NCBI GenBank assembly: GCA_032622095.1
Contig: CP136061.1
Span: 47,685,797 to 47,749,796, forward strand
DNA from: Siphonodentalium dalli
Lineage: Eukaryota; Mollusca; Scaphopoda; Gadilida; Siphonodentaliidae
DNA: 64,000 bases
Direction: 5' to 3'
Position numbers and translations under genes: made by a program. The notes under the pieces were generated by a model. That model did no database searches. It was not told the DNA's origin and worked only from the letters and a program-made list of their open reading frames with translations. Of the stretch, positions 46,560 through 58,465 are shown piece by piece; within the stretch, counting starts at the first letter, position 1; every line of letters starts with the position of its first letter.

Positions 46560-47080
46560 GCATGCGTCCATTAGTCCATGGGTGGGGGCATCTGTATGTC
46601 TGTCTGTCCGATGTCTGTTGAGGTGAACAGTAGTGCTTGGATCTCAATGAAATTTTGTGTGGATGTTCACTACTGTGAGGACATTCAATTGAGTGTTCAA
46701 ATGTTTTGTTTGGGTTTTCTGTTCTAGAGTTATTCATCTTTGTTTATCTGCAAATGTTGGCTTTTTGTCTGTCCAAGCAGATATCTCCACCACCGTTTGT
46801 CGGATCTCAATGAAATTTGGTATGGATATATATTCACTACATTCAATGAAGTGTTTAATTGTTTTTCCATTCTAGAGTTTTTCATCTTTGTTTATCTGTA
46901 CATTTTGGGGAATTTTTTTCCTTCCGAGCAGATATCTCAATAATAGGAAGGTCGGATCTTCATGAAATTTGTTATGGATGTTCACCACTATGAGGACATT
47001 CAATGCAGTGTTCATTGTCTTGTTCCGTTTTTTCGTTCTAGAATTGTTCATCTTTATCTGAAAATGCTGATATTTGGGTC
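46560..47080 (+). repeat. Diverged tandem units after a TGTCTGTCTGTCCG start
   Basis: Units of about 150-165 bp (46620-46770, 46780-46915, 46925-47075) share GGATCT.AATGAAATTTG, GGATGTTCAC.ACTATGAGGACATTCAAT and GTTCTAGA.TT.TTCATCTTT. The architecture matches the repeat at 36340-36830. It ends about 65 bp before exon 6. Confidence 0.6.
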
Positions 47081-47143
47081 CGTTTTTAGTGGCCTTATCA
47101 TTCAGTTATTTTCCTGGTGAACATTTATCTTGTTTATTTTTAG

Positions 47144-47237
47144 ATGATTGAAGCTAAAGATTCATATGGTTACACTTGTCTTCACCATGCTGCAGATAAC
47201 GGCCATGAAGAAATTGCAAGGATGTGTGTTAGCAGGA
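47144..47237 (+). CDS. TRPA-like ankyrin protein, exon 6 (ankyrin repeat 7)
   Basis: The acceptor TTTATTTTTAG (47142-47143) and donor GTGAGT (47238) bound 94 nt, phase 0 in and phase 1 out. It reads MIEAKDSYGYTCLHHAADNG then HEEIARMCVSR, one ankyrin repeat with TCLHHAADNGHEEIAR at the signature positions. The initial Met is internal, not a start. The leftover base joins AG of exon 7 to give Lys, then AVVNTPCSNKQYPLHLAA. Too short to appear as a long ORF. Confidence 0.85.
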
Positions 47238-47565
47238 GTGAGTCATCTTTATTGACCTGAGTCACATGAATTGATTTACTTCTGTTTTATTTATATTTGT
47301 GCAATATGCTATATTTATTGTTCTGGACATGGTTGATTGACAGTTTCAGGACATATGCGAACCTTTTAATAGCTATGTCAAGTTGGAATCACATAAGAAT
47401 TTTGAGTATTTGATCTAAATCTTAATTGTAGAGAATTTTAGAACTCCAGTGGAACATTAGTGACTATGATGGAGTTGTTGTTTAACTAGCTCTCACCAAA
47501 ATAAGGGCTGGGTTAGAGATAGATCATTCTATAAAATATTAATGTACTTCAAAATCTTTCCAAAG

Positions 47566-47761
47566 AGGCTGTCGTGAACACACCATGCAGTAACAAACAG
47601 TATCCGCTGCACTTGGCTGCCGCTGCGGGAGATGATAAGATAGTAAAGCTGTTGATAGGTCATGGTTCTAGAATAGATGCTCTCAATGCTGAACAGGCTA
47701 CTCCTCTCCACAAGGCGTCCACCTTCAACCATGTTAATGTTGTAAAACGTCTACTAAATAG
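47566..47761 (+). CDS. TRPA-like ankyrin protein, exon 7 (ankyrin repeats 8-9)
   Basis: The acceptor TCTTTCCAAAG (47564-47565) and donor GTATCT (47762) bound 196 nt, phase 1 in and phase 2 out. The translation contains NTPCSNKQYPLHLAAAAGDD, KIVKLLIGHGSRIDALNAEQ and ATPLHKASTFNHVNVVKRLL. Two ankyrin repeats are complete apart from the last turn. The final AG joins T of exon 8 to give Ser, producing LLNSGAKLESRD, a normal repeat-to-repeat turn. That confirms the junction across 14.6 kb of intron. Confidence 0.9.
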
Positions 47762-48048
47762 GTATCTAAATCTATATTCATTTAACCCATCGTCTGTCTG
47801 TCTGTAAATCTGTCATGATTTTCATGCTTTTATAACATTTCACCCACAAATTCGATTTAGTTCCTACATACGGTGTGTCTTGGAATCACCAAATTTCCTG
47901 CCGATTGGTTGAAGAAAACCCAAGAGTGAACATCTTCCCAAAATGCTTTATTTACAGTCATTCACAGAATGTTGGTTGGTCGAAATGATGTCACGTGACG
48001 TCAAACACAGACCCACTTGCTTATGATATTCCGAATTATTTGGTGTCA
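47762..48048. other. Start of intron 7
   Basis: No feature recognised beyond GTCTGTCTGTCTG at 47795. Confidence 0.3.
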
Positions 48049-49345
48049 AATTGGACTGTGGATCTTTAATTATATTTATCAGATTGTGGATCTTTAATCA
48101 TATTCATCAGATTGTGGATCTTTAATCATAATTATTATACTGTGGATCTGCAATCATAATCATCGGACTGTTGATCTTTAATTTTTGTAATCATTTGTAA
48201 TCATAATCATTGGACTGTGGATCTGTAATCATAATCATCGGACTGTGGATCTGTAATCATAATCATCGGACTGTGGATCTGTAATCATAATCATCGGACT
48301 GTGGATCTGTAATCATAATCATTGGACTGTGGATCTGTAATCATAATCATCGGACTGTGGATCTGTAATCATAATCATTGGACTGTGGAACTTTAATCAT
48401 AATTTTTGGACTCTGGATCTGAAATTATAATCATCGGACTGTGGATCTGTAATCATAATCATCGGACAGTGGATCTGTAATCATAATCATCGGACTGTGG
48501 ATCTGTAATCATAATCATCGGACTGTTGATCTGTAATCATAATCATCAGACTGTGGATCTTTAATCATAATCATCGGACTGTGGATCTGTAATCATAATA
48601 ATTGGACTGGATCTGTAATTATAATCATCGGACTGTGGATCTGTACTCATAATCATCGGTCTGTGGATCTGTAATCATAATCATCGGACTGTGGATATGT
48701 AATCATAATCATCGGACTGTGGAGCTGTAATCATAATCATCGGACTGTGGATCTGTAATCATAATCATTGGACTGTGGATCTGTAATCATAATCATCGGT
48801 CTGTGGATCTGTAATCATAATCATCGGTCTGTGGATCTGTAATCATAATCATTGGACTGTGGATCTGTAATCATAATCATTGGACTGTGGATCGGTAATC
48901 ATAATCATTGGACTGTGGATCTGTAATTGTAATCATTGGACTGTGGATCTGTAATCATAATCATTGGACTGTGGATCTGTAATTGTAATCATTGGACTGT
49001 GGATCTTTGATCATAATTATTGGACTGTTGATCTTTAATTTTTGTAATCATTTGTAATCATAATCATCGGTCTGTGGATCTGTAATCATAATCATCGGAC
49101 TGTGGATCTTTAATCATAATTATTGGACTGTTGATTTTAATTTTTGTAATCATTTGTAATCATAATCATCGGACTGTGGATCTTTAATCATAATCATCGG
49201 ACTGTGGATCTTTAATCATAATTATTGGACTGTGGATCTTTATCATAATTATTGGACTGTGGATATTTAATCATAATTATTGGACTGTGGATCTTTAATC
49301 ATAATCATCGGACTGTGGATCTTTAATCATAATCATTGGAATACA
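48049..49345 (+). repeat. 28-bp minisatellite, about 46 units
   Basis: The unit is AATCATAATCATCGGACTGT plus GGATCTGT, tandemly repeated with substitutions (ATCGG/ATTGG, CTGTAA/CTTTAA) and a few longer variant units containing TTTTTGTAATCATTTG (about 48180, 49033, 49142). The array is uninterrupted by genes and lies in intron 7 of the TRPA-like gene. Confidence 0.9.
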
Positions 49346-50399
49346 TCATCTTTAAATAAATTGAGATAACAGGTAACATATCCATTGCATGCCTTGAAAA
49401 AGTGTGTCTGACATTAGCAGAAGAGGTCCCCAGAGGGTGAATTTAGTGATGCTACCAGCACAGCGGCTACAACTGGTATCATTAACTACTAACGGGTAAC
49501 TCATTGAACTAATAATTTCGAACCTGTCTCATTTTGGGCCGTGGTTGAGCAATAATTAAGGTGAGAATCAGTGATCGGGGCCTACAGAATACTTTGGCAC
49601 GATCTGTTTTTCGTTTGCAGAATTTTTTTTTCGGTAATCTCCAGGCAAACTGAACAATAATTCGTAAAATCTGTGTGCGCACACGGTAAGATTTTAGTCG
49701 TGCAACTTCTGTTTTTATCACTTACGGTAGACCACCGCACACGATGCGATCGGTTCATACGATCTGGTTGTTTACTTTCTTGTGAATGCAATGGTTTACC
49801 GTATTATTAACGTGGTATATAGGCTATAGGTATAGGTCTATATTTGTATTTATCGCAGATATTAAATACGAATTTCCAATAAATATTAATATTACAAGTG
49901 TTTGTAGTTTTATAGACTAGTAGGCCCTATACCTGATTTAATTCCCCACACAAATTCACAATCAGATATTATTTTGACACCAATTTGCTGATGTCCAGCC
50001 ACCTGTTTCAATTGTAGTTGTATTGTAGAGGCATGAATGTATTCCGCCGTCCAAAATATCCTGCTACTCTGACTTCGAAGGACACTGCATGGATGCCATG
50101 TTGTTGTGAAATAAAACATGTGATCGCAATAGTTGAATCTGATACTTCGAATAATACAACTCGATACAACTCGATTGTAGAAAATCAAAATTATTTGATT
50201 CCTTGCGGGGCCGATCGTGCGACAAAATGTCCTGCGATTTTCCACCGCACACGCTACAATTTGACCCGTAACCCGTGCCTGATATTTATTGTATGATATA
50301 TACCGCATCGTGTGCGGCGCGCTTAATACATACTACAATTAAAAACTTGTATTAACCTCCACATTATTGTATTTGCACTGATCGACCATTACACAGGGA
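49346..50399. other. Intron 7: family B fragment, then unassigned DNA
   Basis: 49392-49455 is the first half of a family B hairpin (TTAGCAGAAGAGGTCCCCAG). 49550-50330 contains CCGCACACGATGCG at 49734 and its inverse CGCATCGTGTGCGG at 50305, about 560 bp apart, suggesting an old TIR element. The ORF pairs 49910-50308 and 50018-50296 overlap on opposite strands without a domain. Confidence 0.4.
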
Positions 50400-50569
50400 C
50401 CAGCCTAGAGGGTGACTTGGGAGATATCTTCTTCCTAAATTGTCTCACTTCTCCCTAATATTTTAGTAGGGAGAAGTGACCTCTCTTATATACTGGTGTC
50501 CATATGTCCCTATGTTTAACTATATTTAAACTATATTATAATGCCCGAATCATTTGTAATGCTCTATTT

Positions 50570-50610
50570 TTATCAAGCTTTCGGCCCTATCTGGACCTTC
50601 CTCAGGACAA
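50570..50610 (-). ncRNA. Hammerhead ribozyme motif of the Penelope-like element
   Basis: Minus-strand order: stem I 5' strand UUGUC (50610-50606), core CUGAGGA (50605-50599), an extra A, stem II GGUCC / loop AGAUA / GGGCC, core GAAA (50582-50579), a minimal stem III AG/CU (50579-50576), cleavage-site nucleotide U (50575), and stem I 3' strand GAUAA (50574-50570), which pairs with UUGUC (one G-U pair). All conserved core positions (CUGANGA, GAAA, UH) are present. Penelope-like elements are known to carry such ribozymes with very short stem III. With no stem III loop, a monomer would be strained, so a dimer is likely. Activity is not shown. Confidence 0.7.
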
Positions 50611-50762
50611 TATCAAATGTTAAAACACAATCACATGTTGTACGTTTGGCATACTTTCACAAAATGAGTCAGTGGATCAACCAACTTCCGTTAAACCACG
50701 CCGTGACGTTGTGGGTCCATGGTAACGTTGTCGCGTAGCATCTGGAAATTATAATTCAGAAC

Positions 50763-51266
50763 TCAGAATATCGGTGTTGAATTACTTGTTTTTGTGTTGA
50801 ACCCATTACCATTGCCTTCCCGCGTTCCCAACTTCAGTATCCACATATCTTCCCTAACTAGTCTCTCTCGTTTCCCGCCGTTCCGATTGACGAACTCAAC
50901 CACAGAAACCTTCAAGTCCCTCACACCTCTGTGTCCATGAGCTCGAAAGTGGTGGTATATTGGCATGTTCGAGTGTAATCTAATATCTCTCAAATGTTCT
51001 GCGACGCGTTCACTCAGAGATCGTCCAGTTCACCGACATATACGGCCGTATCACACGCTTCACATATCCATGCATATATCAAGTTCCTACTCTGGCAATT
51101 GACATGAATTCCGTTTTACACTGAATTCCTTAGATCCCGATGTACTTTTAATGTTGTCGAGTGTTGTGATATCACACGATTCACATTCTTCAGTGCACAA
51201 CACAGTCGGAGAATTCACGACTCTCGCGGTTTTCCTGTGGACAAGCATGTCACCTAGATTACTATC
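50763..51266 (-). pseudogene. Penelope-like GIY-YIG endonuclease, frame-broken
   Basis: After the RT stop the same frame continues DSNLGDMLVHRKTARVVNSP, with a Cys pair linker (CTEECESC), to a stop. After a frameshift it reads NLIYAWICEACDTAVYVGE (the IY..YVGE motif of GIY-YIG). A second shift is needed to read TGRSLSERVAEHLRDI and the C-terminal REDMWILKLGT..GNGFN. The domain normally nicks target DNA for these retroelements. The two shifts and one stop make this copy inactive. Confidence 0.8.
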
Positions 51267-52434
51267 TCACCTGTGAGAAACCAGTGGTGAATCCACAAAT
51301 ACCGACTTCATCTTCTCTGAGTCATGTAGGACATTCATGTATTTCCTTGTGATCCCTCCTATATCAGGCAGCAACGCAGAATATGTGGTGACAATCGGAA
51401 CTCTGTCACTCCTCGCAACTCTGCCAACCCTCTTCTGCTTCAGAAGATCATCTCGCTCCATTCTCTCCACCTTCACTAACTGCTTCTCTATAAACTTTCC
51501 ACTATATCCTCTTTTCCTAAACTGTATCTTCAACATTCTCCTGTTCCTTCTGTAATCATCATCCTTTTCACATATACGCCTGATCCTGATTCCCATTCCA
51601 TATACAACTGAACGTTTCACATGCACCGGGTGATCCGATTTACTATTTAGGTAAAGCATTTTGTCTGTCGGTTTCACATATAAGTCTGTGTACAAATCAC
51701 CATTGTCACCGACTTTAACATACGTATCTAGGAACTCGAGACATTCCGAGCTCAATCTCAAATCGACCTGGATATTAGGGTGTATCGAATTAGCATGGTT
51801 TGCGAACTCCTGTAAACTCTCAACGCCATGAGTCCAAACACCAAATCCATCATCAATGAAACGTTTATAGAACAATGGTTTCTTATCACTTCTCATCAAT
51901 TCCTCGTCCCATTTCCGCATATAACAGCATGCAAAATTCCGCCCTAATCGCGAACCGATGGCCACACCGTTCTTCTGGATAAAGTGTTTATCACCAAAGC
52001 TGAAGTTGTTATTGTCCAAAACTGTTTCTATCATTATTATCGCATGCTCCGTTGGAATCAGTTCATCAGTTCTCGCCCCCAAAGCTTCTCTGCACGCCTC
52101 GATTCCTTCCTCTCGCGGTATTGATGGGTACAGTTTCCGTACGTCGAAGCAGAAGACTAGCGCTCCAGGAGGTATATTCCCTTTCATATCATTGAGTTTG
52201 TTAATAAAGTCAGTAGTGTCGCGTATATAACTCGGAGTGCTACGAACAAACTGCTCCAACTCATATTCAGCTACCTCTGCGATCTTTTCAGTTGGGGTAT
52301 TCATTCCACTGACAATAGCTCGACAAGGAGCACCCTTCTTGTGGAGTTTCGGATTCCCCTTTAACTTACCAGACGTGGGGTACCTCGGCATCATATATTT
52401 CTTCATGTCACCAGAAATAGCTCCGGTTCTGCCC
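51267..52434 (-). pseudogene. Penelope-like reverse transcriptase, core and C-terminal part
   Basis: 379 residues from Met 52406, with the frame open upstream to the hAT junction. Visible motifs: GNPKLHKKGAPCRAIVSG (fingers), LVFCFDVRKLYPSIPRE with catalytic Asp88, GVAIGSRLGRNFACCYMRKW, and YKRFIDDGFGVW with Asp185-Asp186 of the active-site pair, then CLEFLDTYVKV and YVKPTDKMLYL. The family's usual GSPLGP is GSRLGR here. The frame ends at TGA 51267-51269 in PLVSHR*, where the reading continues in the same frame, so this is a premature stop rather than the true end. Closest type is Penelope-like; telomerase and LTR RTs lack this arrangement. Confidence 0.9.
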
Positions 52435-53864
52435 TAGGGCCCTGCGAATCGGGGATTTCATTTCGAATCGAATCTCGAATCGAATCACGAGAATGATTCG
52501 CGAATCGAATCTCGAATCGAATCTAAACCTTTCGCGGACATCGAAATTTAGCATGATTGTACCCGAGAAAAGTTGAACGAACACCATTAGATTCGTGTAA
52601 ATCATAAACAACTCGACATGTGTATTATTTTCATTTCTTCTGCGTAAGAAATTAAGAATATAATGTGCTATTTAGTCATTTACATGGTACGGGTTCAAAC
52701 ATCGGCGTTAACCATCGCGCAAAATAGTCATACTTTTCTATAAAAAAATCAACAATGTTACGATATGTCGCGAGCTATCGATTGTACCCCAGTGTTGATT
52801 AATGAGGACCAACCCATCCAGGAAATTCCCAGCTGACGTGCTGTGCATTGCATCAGATTCGTTGTGTCTGTGGTGGCGAACATGACCCTACTTAAATCCA
52901 ACCCATATTTAACACACTGAGCTCTGATCAGTTTCTCTGTAGCATTTGCCGTGTGATTGGCTTCAGTGTCCTCTAAATTGATCACGGACAAACATCTTGT
53001 GACAAACTTCCATTCGACGCTTACATAATGGGTGGTCAGCACAAGATAATTACTGTTGTTGTCGGACTTCCATTGATCGAAAGTGACTGAAACTTTGGAT
53101 TTTCCCCGATATCAGTTTTCAAATAGGCCTTCAAACTACCCTCCATTGACTCTCTCAGGTCATTTACTTTTCTTGATTGCGTTGTGGGGTGGGTGGGTCA
53201 TAACTTTCTCCAGTGAGCACATCACACATTTTTTGAACCCCTCGCCAGCCACAGACTCAAAAGGTCTCCATCAATGACAACACATGCTAGAAGGGCTGCA
53301 TCAAACTTTTTTTGTGTCTGGCATAATTATGTGTTTGGGGACGAAATGTTGGCCCATCGTGGACTGTTTCTTGGGTGCAGAATCATGATCACCTACTTGC
53401 GAATTTTCTGGAAGTTCAACTTTCGTTTTTTTGTTGAATTTTCCGTCTGTATCGTTCTCTCGAACAGAGCGGGGTGCTTCCGCTGGATATGCAGCCTAAG
53501 TTGTGTTGTTGTACCCGTGTGTTGAACAGACAAAAGCGTGGTACAGTGCTTAAACGCATATTTGTTCTCGCCTTTTAATAAATTGAACAGGCAACGAAAC
53601 TCATTCATTTTGGTTTTGTATTATTTTGTAAACACGCGCCTCAGGAATTCCCAATTACGTCACTTCAATATTCATTACAACATTACCTACATTGGTCCTA
53701 TTTATAGATTATCTGTTTGATCACCGGGTTATGACAGTTGATAATTGATTGCCTATATATGATGTCTGATCATGAATGATTCGAAAATACTCGAATCGGA
53801 TAGTCGAATCGAATCGTATCGAATCAGGACGAAGCTTCGAATCTCGAAGCTTCGCAGGGGCCTA
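52435..53864 (-). mobile_element. hAT transposon, internally degraded, 8-bp target duplication
   Basis: TTCTGCCC flanks both ends (52427-52434 and 53865-53872). The termini are TAGGGCCCTGCGAA and, inverted, TAGGCCCCTGCGAA; sub-terminal GAATCGAAT repeats lie on both sides. 1430 bp. The minus strand keeps a BED-finger region (53393-53608: CTTLLSVQHTGTTTQLRLHI then QRKHP, with the first Cys apparently changed to Phe) and a catalytic-domain piece (52758-53042: LTTHYVSVEWKFVTRCLSV, TTDTTNLMQ). The hATC dimerisation end is missing, so it is non-autonomous. Inserted after the Penelope-like element. Confidence 0.9.
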
Positions 53865-53964
53865 TTCTGCCCATACGATTTATAAGTTTTTTCACACGTT
53901 TAGTGGACCTGATGGTTAGATCTTCCTCCACTGTAGAATAAGATGAACTCTGCTCGATCTCATC

Positions 53965-54444
53965 TCACAGTTTAGTCTTATACTGTTCCTTGTCATGTAC
54001 CACAATTCCAGAACCCTTATCAGCTGGTCGAATAATAAGATTATCATTCCTCATTAGCTCCCCAAGTGCACTTCTCTCATCCGACGTAATGTTCGACTCT
54101 GCCCTTGTTTTAATGCTAGACATGACATCATTCTTCACCAGAGTAATATAATTATCCAGTGCTACATCACGTCCTGGTTTCAGTGTCCAAACGCTCTCCT
54201 TCTTCAACTTAAATCTCTCCCTTGGGTCGAGCTTGTCCGGTTCATCGCGGTCCGGTCTATCATAAAAAAACTCACGCAGCCGCATACGCCGTTCCCACTC
54301 ACTCAGATCAGAGATGAGCTTGCCTCGATCAACCTCCCGTCTTGTCGGAATGAACTTGAAACCTTTTTCCAATAGAGACGTTTGAGCATCAGATAACTGA
54401 TGAGAAGAAATGTTAGTTACCACACAGTCGGTTTTATGAGTCCT
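53965..54444 (-). pseudogene. Penelope-like reverse transcriptase, N-terminal part
   Basis: Reads THKTDCVVTNISSHQLSDAQ, then LLEKGFKFIPTRREVDR, RLREFFYD and finally NLIIRPADKGSGIVVHDKEQ, the first conserved Penelope RT block. TGA at 53965-53967 interrupts KTKL*DEIEQSSSYSTVEED, after which the frame stays open to the hAT insertion point. Upstream of 54445 a stop and AT-rich DNA replace the expected N-terminus, so this copy is 5' truncated. Confidence 0.85.
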
Positions 54445-54681
54445 TTAGATTAATAGATTAAATTAAAAATTGTTTTAATATTATCAATATATAATGGTTT
54501 TATACATGTGCTATTTTATTGTTCAATACTTACCCTTCCATGACTGAAGCTTCCTGAAATTTTGCAAAAACTCTGTGCCAATTCATTCTCTTATATATGC
54601 AAGTCTCCCTTTGGCAGCCTCGCATATACAATATTGGTCTAACAATATTTACCTTGATCTTGTAAGCCAGTGCATTCTTCT

Positions 54682-54713
<32 letters not shown>

Positions 54714-55019
54714 GTGTGTAATAGCAATAACACCCACATGGGTAGGTTGCCCTATACAGTGTAATACATTATACTGGTTATAACAATACATGTGAAATTA
54801 AGCATGCTATCTTATAACATTTAAACATACAATCATAATAAGAAAAAAAAAATAGATACAGTACTACCACGTACTACCTAGCTATAATGGTGTATCAATG
54901 TGAGTACCGGTACAAGCATACTGTCCTATAATATTCACAATACATGTAATTCCATAATCAATGTATATCTCAATAAGGTTTGTTTCTCAGATCTATTATG
55001 CTCATTAATCTGAAATGAT

Positions 55020-58000
55020 TTAACACTGTTCTGTTCGGAGTTTGAAGAACTGTTTAACCATGTTGCAGATTTTCGCACATATACGAGGACATCTGTTTTC
55101 TAGAATAGTTATGAATTGATACTCTTGGTCTAATAGTTGGAAATTTATGTAATTATTTTCCATTATGGAAAATAATTCCGATCTCAGTGACGCGTAAAGA
55201 GGACAATCCATAATGAAGTGAACTTCGTCCTCTATTTGCTTTTTTGTATTGAAACAAAAGGTACATATTCTCTATCTGGTAAGGGTATCGGGGGTTGGTA
55301 ATGTCTACCACGCTCTATCGCTAGGGCGTGATTACTTATTCTTAATCTCGTGAATGCTATTTTGTCTTCATTGTATTGGGTATTGAGCAAGTATGGTTCC
55401 ATTTGAAAAGTAGTTTTGAAAATGCGATACATCCATAATTTGTTACTCCCTGTTTTAGATGCTTCATCTCTCATATTAAAAATAGAGTCGTTATGATAGT
55501 TGGATTGTAGCTGCTGTGTCAAGTTAGTAAGATTCTTGACAACTTGTGTGCCGTCGGTGATATTTAACCCAAATGCTGCCGTCGTTTTGAATATTGATTT
55601 CTGAACGCCGGGTGAACGTTGTTCAATCACGGCATTTCTGATCAAGTTACTGTCAACATTATTAGAAATTTTAATAGCATATGCGGCCATTCTACAAATA
55701 GCGTCAATGTAAAGTGGATAGCTACCCAATTCCGCCCTAACTGCAGTGTTAGATGCATATTTGCCTACTCCTAATACTATTTTGCAGAATTTTATGTGTA
55801 ACTTTTCGCATTCTAGCCTATCGTAGTTCTTAGACGTTGCTTCCACTCCCCATATTTCACTTCCGTATAAGACAATTGGCTTGATTAACTTCTCATATAA
55901 TTTCATAGATGTACTCACTGGTAGGGGTGCTGTGCTGTCGGATGCATTTCTGAGAGCATACATAGCTTTGCGACCTTTGGAAGTTAGGTCCGATATCGCG
56001 TCTGTAAATTTCCCAGTATATGTACACTTTACTCCAAGGTATGTGTATTGCTTAACCGTTTCGAGGTTATTTTCTGCTATCGAAAATGTTGTTAAGTGTT
56101 TTGAAGCTCGAGATCGAAAAATCATGCATTTAGTTTTATCTTCATTAATTGTTAGTTAATTTTCCCGTGTAAAATCTTCAAGCCGTTCGAGGCATCTTTG
56201 AAGTCCTGATTGACTCTCGGACATTAAAACTAGGTCATCAGCGAATAAGATGTGATTTATAGAACTATCGCCTAGTTTTATTGGATCGCAGTTTGTGTCA
56301 AAAATTGTTTTAATATTATCAATATATATTTTGAATAATGTAGGTGACAATACGCATCCCTGTCTTACTCCCGCCGTTGAAAGGCATGGGGGACCAATTC
56401 CTTTATTGGTTTTTGTAAGGTAATAACTTGAGCAATACATTGATTTAATTATTTGTAAAATTTGTCCTGAAATTCCAATAGATTTAATCTTATTGAAGAG
56501 CATTTGTCTGTTTATGGTATCGAACGCTTTCTTAAAGTCGACAAATGCGGCGTATATAGGTCTTCCTAGTGATTTGTATTTTTGTATGGCCGAATGTAGA
56601 ACAAAAATACCGTCAATCGTGCCTTTTCCGTTACAAAAACCGAACTGGTTATCGCTAATAATTTTGTTTGCATTCAGATGATTAGCTATTCGGTCATTGA
56701 TTATTTTATTGAAAAGTTTCCCCACTGATGAGCTAATGGCTATAGCACGATAATTGTTCGGGTCATCAGTAGATCCTTTTTTGTGTATCAAACTAAGTAT
56801 TGACTTTGACCAGTCGGGCGGATAAAGTCCCGACATGAAAATAACATTAAACAATTTCCCAAATTCGTCGATCAGTATGGGGACAGTTTGATTTAGTAAG
56901 TCATTTGAGATTTGGTCAGGTCCAACAGCTTTACCCCGTTTTAGCTGTCTAACTACTTTAAGTATCTCATCTGCCGTAATAGCTTTGTCTTTATAGGAAT
57001 CATTGTGTCATTAATTTCAATATCTATTTCTGGCAGAGTGCGTAGTGGAATTTTTGGACAGTACAGTTTCTTAAAGAAGTCAACCGCGTCGTCCGCGTTC
57101 GGTCCCTCAGAATGTCGCTCTTTCTGTTGTAACTGGGCTACTATCTTCCAATAATCTCGGGGATTTTCCGTTTCCAGTTTATCAAGAGAGTTATAACGCC
57201 AAGAATGCTTTGTGTTTGCGTTTTAATTCCTGTTTATACTGTTTTTTAGCATTATGGTATCTGCTTCTTAATCTGTCATCATTTGGATGTTTCCGCATAT
57301 TTTTAATTGCATAATCAAGATATCGTTTTAGCTCTTTGCACCTATTATCAAACCATTTCTTTCTGCGCGGTGTGTATCCATGCTTAATCCTTTTAACTGA
57401 ACATACATTTACCTGCGAGATTATATTCAATAAGTCACTGGCGACTGCAATGGCGCCTTGTTTGTCACATGTGTAGTTGCTAATTCTAAAGCTATTTATC
57501 TGTTCTTTTATGTTTACGCATGTAATTGATTCTTGTACTTTATATGGACTATCCGATGTCCACTTAAGTTGCGTTATTTTGGTGTATTTATATTTGGGTG
57601 TCTTGCTAACTTTACCCCTATATTGGTAGTTTAGATGGAGTGTTAATTGACAGTGGTCTGAGAATTCCATTGGCAGCTTGACACAAAAGTAATCTATATC
57701 TGAAAGAGATCTATCCGAGATGATAATATAATCTACAACACTTGTACCCTGGTATTGAAAACTAGTGAAGTGGCCAAGGCGGTCGCCAGGGGCTCTGCCA
57801 TTTGCTATTCTCAAACTAGCACTCTGACATAAATGTAATAACTGTCTACCAAATGTGTTTACACGGGTATCCATACTTGTCCTAGTGGTATCTGAATCTG
57901 CAATATAATTGGTTGGTAGTGATAAGTGCTTATCATTGTCGGCTGTAACATTGTCCAGCAATTCAGCACATCTAGCGTTTAGATCTCCGCCCAAAATAAC

Positions 58001-58465
58001 TAATTCATTCGCTTCATACTGAGTCAGCACATTTTCGATCGACGTGAATGCATCTACATCTTTGTGACGTGATTTCCAAAAACTGGAATTAATTGGAGGT
58101 ATATATACCGATACAAAAATGATATTGGCTGATTGGTTCATCAGCGCACCATTAAATTCAACACATATACCAAAATCACTTACTGTGAAATGTCTCTTTA
58201 CATATTTTTTGAATTTTGACTGAAAGTAAAATGAAATTCCACCCTTTTTCTTTTCGGCATTTTTTCTGTGTAAATGTATACATTCATAGCCTGAAATTTC
58301 GATGTCAGAGTTTTCGCTATGCCAGGTCTCTACCAATGTAATGAATTCATAGTTCATTATCTGCATACGAAAGAATGGATCTTGCAGCTTTCTGCATAAC
58401 CCTTGTACATTCCAAGATATGTATCTTATTTTATCAAAGGTAGCTGATTCTGATAGTTTTGACAT
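55020..58465 (-). pseudogene. LINE ORF2: APE endonuclease plus reverse transcriptase
   Basis: 57191-58465 (424 codons) is the endonuclease: ISWNVQGL (Asn19), LVETWH (Glu46), GGDLNAR (Asp161, Asn163), SVVDYIIISD and FSDHCQL (His271) are the expected catalytic blocks. A frameshift near 57200 and another near 57000 lead into the RT: KRGKAVGPDQISNDLL, then 56156-56854 with FVDFKKAFD (Asp106 of that segment), VRQGCVLSP and HILFADDLVL (Asp206-Asp207). An in-frame TAA (56156-56158) precedes LTINEDKTKCMIF. The thumb follows to about 55262, where a third shift opens CTFCFNTKKQ..HFIMDCPLY, a CCHC-like end. Same frame before and after most breaks. All catalytic residues are retained. Confidence 0.9.

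Larger units (their letters stand above)
50400..54445 (-). mobile_element. Penelope-like retroelement, split by a hAT element
   Basis: Minus-strand element. The RT N-terminal part is at 53965-54444, the RT core at 51267-52434, a broken GIY-YIG endonuclease at about 50763-51110 and a hammerhead ribozyme fold at 50570-50610. A 1430-bp hAT insertion (52435-53864) with its 8-bp duplication divides the RT. Removing it puts both halves in one frame (the difference is 579 nt, a multiple of three). The RT domain appears 5' truncated near 54445. The 3' border is uncertain; a 13-bp stem-loop lies at 50445-50479. Confidence 0.85.

Noticed and set aside
48049-49345. Regularly spaced repeats as a possible CRISPR array
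   Set aside because: Units are directly tandem with no unique spacers, in an animal intron; this is a minisatellite.
49910-50308. 132-codon minus ORF with an overlapping 92-codon plus ORF
   Set aside because: No recognisable domain, opposite-strand overlap, and likely inside an old TIR element.
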